Source: an uncultured bacterium
GTDB lineage: Bacteria; Patescibacteriota; Minisyncoccia; Phycocordibacterales; PALSA-1337
Direction of reading: 5' to 3'
DNA: 7,129 nt
NCBI GenBank assembly: GCA_903826185.1
Contig: CAIKDL010000128.1
Location: 1 to 7,129 of the forward strand
Part shown: positions 5,694-7,129 of the stretch, piece after piece
Layout of the letters: the number at the start of each line of letters is the position of its first letter
Position numbering within the stretch: the first letter of the stretch is position 1
Position numbers and translations under genes: made by a program
The notes under the pieces: generated by a model
What the model was told of the DNA's origin: nothing
Databases searched by the model: none
The model's input: the letters and a program-made list of their open reading frames with translations, nothing else

Positions 5694-5723
5694 TAGTTAT
5701 TCGTATTTATAATGGTCACTCAA
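5694..5723 (-). promoter_or_regulatory. Possible internal promoter of gpmA
   Basis: On the minus strand TTGAGT (5723-5718, overlapping the upstream stop codon) and TAACTA (5699-5694) are 18 bases apart, with nine bases between the -10 and the gpmA ATG, the same short-leader geometry as other genes here. A competing -10, TATAAA at 5711-5706, would give a leader of about 14 bases. Neither is strong. Confidence 0.35.
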
Positions 5724-7029
5724 TTATCTGCTTATGGATCAGCCCTCCAACATACCTCACTAGGAGGATCGATGCCGACGTGCAGAAAATCCCAAGCGAC
5801 CAGCCAGCAATGACGTCTGATGACCAGTGGACATTCAAGACTACACGGGAAAGACCGATAGCTATCACACACAGCACGCACAGCACTATGAACGACTCCC
5901 TCTTGATCCATGAATGAATTCTGGGAACCAATAGATACATTACCACCAAGAAAAATGTGGCCGCCATTGTTGCATGGCCACTCGGAAAACTGGGATCAGT
6001 CAATACCTGAAGGGCATTTTCTGGACGAGTGCGCATGAAGAACTCCTTTAAGAAGGTCATCATGATGGCTGATGAGCTCAATGACAATACGAGTAAAGAA
6101 ACTGAACGCCATTTCTTTTTGCGCAACAGAAACGCTAGAGTTATGACACCAATGACGAACATCAAAAACACGCCGCCGTCGGATATCCACGTGGCTATAC
6201 TAGCCATGAGAGGCGTCACGTGCTCGGCCATGAATATATTTATAGAAAGATCGAAGTTGGCCAATTGCGAATGCAATGACAAGGTGTCTCTAACTGTCTG
6301 AGCCAATCCCCAAAGCGAGAGGATATTCAATATCAAAATGAAAAGCTCATACCTCTTGAAAGCGTGAAAGCGGACATTTACGAATCGATAACCCCAAGCG
6401 ATGATCAATGCCGCGCCAATGACTATCAAGATCGTCTTTCCAGTGAAGACATTGGCCATCTGATATCCAGCACCAAAAGCATAACCCAATATTATCGAAC
6501 CGATTGCCCAAATGCTTCCGCCGATGATGTTGAATGTCCAAAAGCGCTTTTCTTCTGACTTTTTGGCCTTTTTATCCGCATGCTCATCGGCGTGATTATC
6601 GGTATGACTGGCACCAACAATGAAAGGCATCAGCGATCTGGTCACTGGACTAAGTCTGCCCAAGATCATAGCTTTGCCAGTATGCTTACCTAGGAGCTTC
6701 TGAACTTTGGCAATATGTTCGTCGGTTATGAAAAAGTACGGCTTCACTCTGTCTATGAGCGAGAGGCCGTATTTTCTACCGAGATAGAAGCCTATATAAT
6801 CTCCGGAAACCGCGGCAATGATAGCCAGTGCACAAGTGATCCAAACATTGAAAACTCCGACTCTAATCAGGAATCCGGCCACTATTATCGAGACGTGTCC
6901 TGGTACAATTGTGCCCAAAAGAGGCACGCCTTCCAAAAGCACGGTCAAAAACAAGAAAGGATATCCTCCGACGACAGCAATCGTCTCCACGAGCTTAGTG
7001 AGGTCAGAGATATAATGTGAATAACCCAT
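5716..7029 (-). CDS. DedA-PAP2 fusion membrane protein (probable lipid-phosphate flippase/phosphatase)
   Basis: The protein has 437 residues. The N-terminal part (about 1-220) is a DedA/SNARE-associated domain: LLEGVPLLGTIVPG (31-44) with E33, GDYIGFYLGRKYG (76-88), and the signature GRLSPVTR (124-131). The C-terminal part (about 225-437) is a PAP2 phosphatase with all three motifs: K328-x6-R335-P336, PSGH (349-352) with H352, and SR-x5-H (394-401) with H401 followed by WSSDV. Around ten membrane segments are visible. DedA proteins include undecaprenyl-phosphate flippases, and PAP2 enzymes include undecaprenyl-pyrophosphate phosphatases, so carrier-lipid recycling is a reasonable inference; phosphatidylglycerophosphate or another lipid phosphate is also possible. 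Residues 141-163, right after the DedA signature, are an unusual His/Asp then Lys/Glu-rich polar insert. Fusions of these two domains are known elsewhere. It starts near-leaderless and precedes gpmA by 31 bases. Confidence 0.93.
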   Translation of the reverse strand: MGYSHYISDLTKLVETIAVVGGYPFLFLTVLLEGVPLLGTIVPGHVSIIVAGFLIRVGVFNVWITCALAIIAAVSGDYIGFYLGRKYGLSLIDRVKPYFFITDEHIAKVQKLLGKHTGKAMILGRLSPVTRSLMPFIVGASHTDNHADEHADKKAKKSEEKRFWTFNIIGGSIWAIGSIILGYAFGAGYQMANVFTGKTILIVIGAALIIAWGYRFVNVRFHAFKRYELFILILNILSLWGLAQTVRDTLSLHSQLANFDLSINIFMAEHVTPLMASIATWISDGGVFLMFVIGVITLAFLLRKKKWRSVSLLVLSLSSSAIMMTFLKEFFMRTRPENALQVLTDPSFPSGHATMAATFFLVVMYLLVPRIHSWIKRESFIVLCVLCVIAIGLSRVVLNVHWSSDVIAGWSLGIFCTSASILLVRYVGGLIHKQIIE

Positions 7030-7039
7030 ACAATTAGCT

Positions 7040-7048
7040 ATTATAACA
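7040..7048 (-). promoter_or_regulatory. Extended -10 promoter of the DedA-PAP2 gene
   Basis: The minus strand reads TGTTATAAT at 7048-7040, the same extended -10 as before the MFS gene. Ten bases separate it from the ATG at 7029, giving a leader of about three or four bases without a Shine-Dalgarno sequence. A -35-like TTTAGA lies 17 bases upstream of the hexamer. Confidence 0.68.
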
Positions 7049-7074
7049 TGCTACAATATAAATCTAAAACCGTG

Positions 7075-7101
7075 TTGACCATAAAAACCAACACTTATAA
7101 C
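7075..7101 (+). promoter_or_regulatory. Possible promoter of the gene at the right edge (leaderless)
   Basis: TTGACC (7075-7080) and TATAAC (7096-7101) are 15 bases apart, shorter than optimal. The ATG at 7109 follows seven bases after the -10, repeating the leaderless geometry seen at the MFS gene and close to that at enolase. Confidence 0.45.
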
Positions 7102-7108
7102 CAAAAAT

Positions 7109-7129
7109 ATGAAAAAAATTACCATATAC
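7109..7129 (+). CDS. Start of a gene cut by the right window edge
   Basis: Only seven codons, MKKITIY, are visible after ATG 7109. The promoter-like boxes just upstream and the lysine-rich opening support a real start. Many glutaredoxin-like proteins begin this way, but seven residues cannot establish a family, so no function is assigned. It is divergent from the DedA-PAP2 gene, with 79 bases between the start codons. Confidence 0.45.

Noticed and set aside
5685..5718. UGA read as glycine (genetic code 25, as in some CPR groups)
   Set aside because: All genes here read through at full length without in-frame UGA, and the DedA-PAP2 gene ends at UGA at a natural place, so the standard code fits.
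5996..7020. Several 60-100 codon plus- and minus-strand frames inside the DedA-PAP2 gene
   Set aside because: All lie within a gene whose two domains are fully recognisable in another frame; their translations have no domain-like features.

Overview
The window looks like an ordinary chromosomal segment from a small-genome bacterium, most likely of the Candidate Phyla Radiation (Patescibacteria) or a similarly streamlined lineage. This is an inference. The evidence is tight spacing, many AUA isoleucine codons, no Shine-Dalgarno sequence in front of any gene, -10 boxes only 7-10 bases ahead of several start codons, a cysteine-free bL31, and diverged versions of housekeeping enzymes. The standard genetic code fits: UGA serves as a stop, and no gene needs UGA read as glycine.

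Layout from left to right. (1) Minus strand, 1-889: rpmE2 (ribosomal protein bL31) followed 12 bases later by aroB (3-dehydroquinate synthase), which runs off the left edge. (2) Plus strand, 948-2150: a 12-helix major facilitator transporter, divergent from rpmE2 over a 58-base shared promoter region. (3) Minus strand, 2185-3003: a class I SAM-dependent methyltransferase, convergent with the transporter. (4) 3004-3290: a gene-free spacer carrying a well-supported but unidentified small RNA on the minus strand. It has a TTGACA-N17-TATACT promoter, an 18-bp hairpin and a hairpin/U7 terminator. (5) Plus strand, 3291-4610: enolase. (6) 4611-4934: a convergent spacer in which the apparent terminators of the two flanking genes lie past each other. 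(7) Minus strand, 4935-7029: a DedA-PAP2 fusion protein followed by phosphoglycerate mutase gpmA, probably one operon. (8) Plus strand from 7109: the first seven codons of a further gene.

GpmA and enolase catalyse consecutive glycolytic steps (3-phosphoglycerate to 2-phosphoglycerate to phosphoenolpyruvate), and phosphoenolpyruvate also feeds the shikimate pathway to which AroB belongs. The DedA-PAP2 protein joins a probable lipid-phosphate flippase to a probable lipid phosphatase, as would suit recycling of undecaprenyl carrier lipid.

The observations most worth a second look are the unidentified small RNA, the replacement of the second catalytic histidine of GpmA by serine in an otherwise canonical protein, the near-leaderless promoter geometry of most genes, the DedA-PAP2 fusion with its His/Asp/Lys-rich insert, and the crossed terminators between enolase and gpmA. 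No mobile element, CRISPR array, tRNA or rRNA gene was seen.
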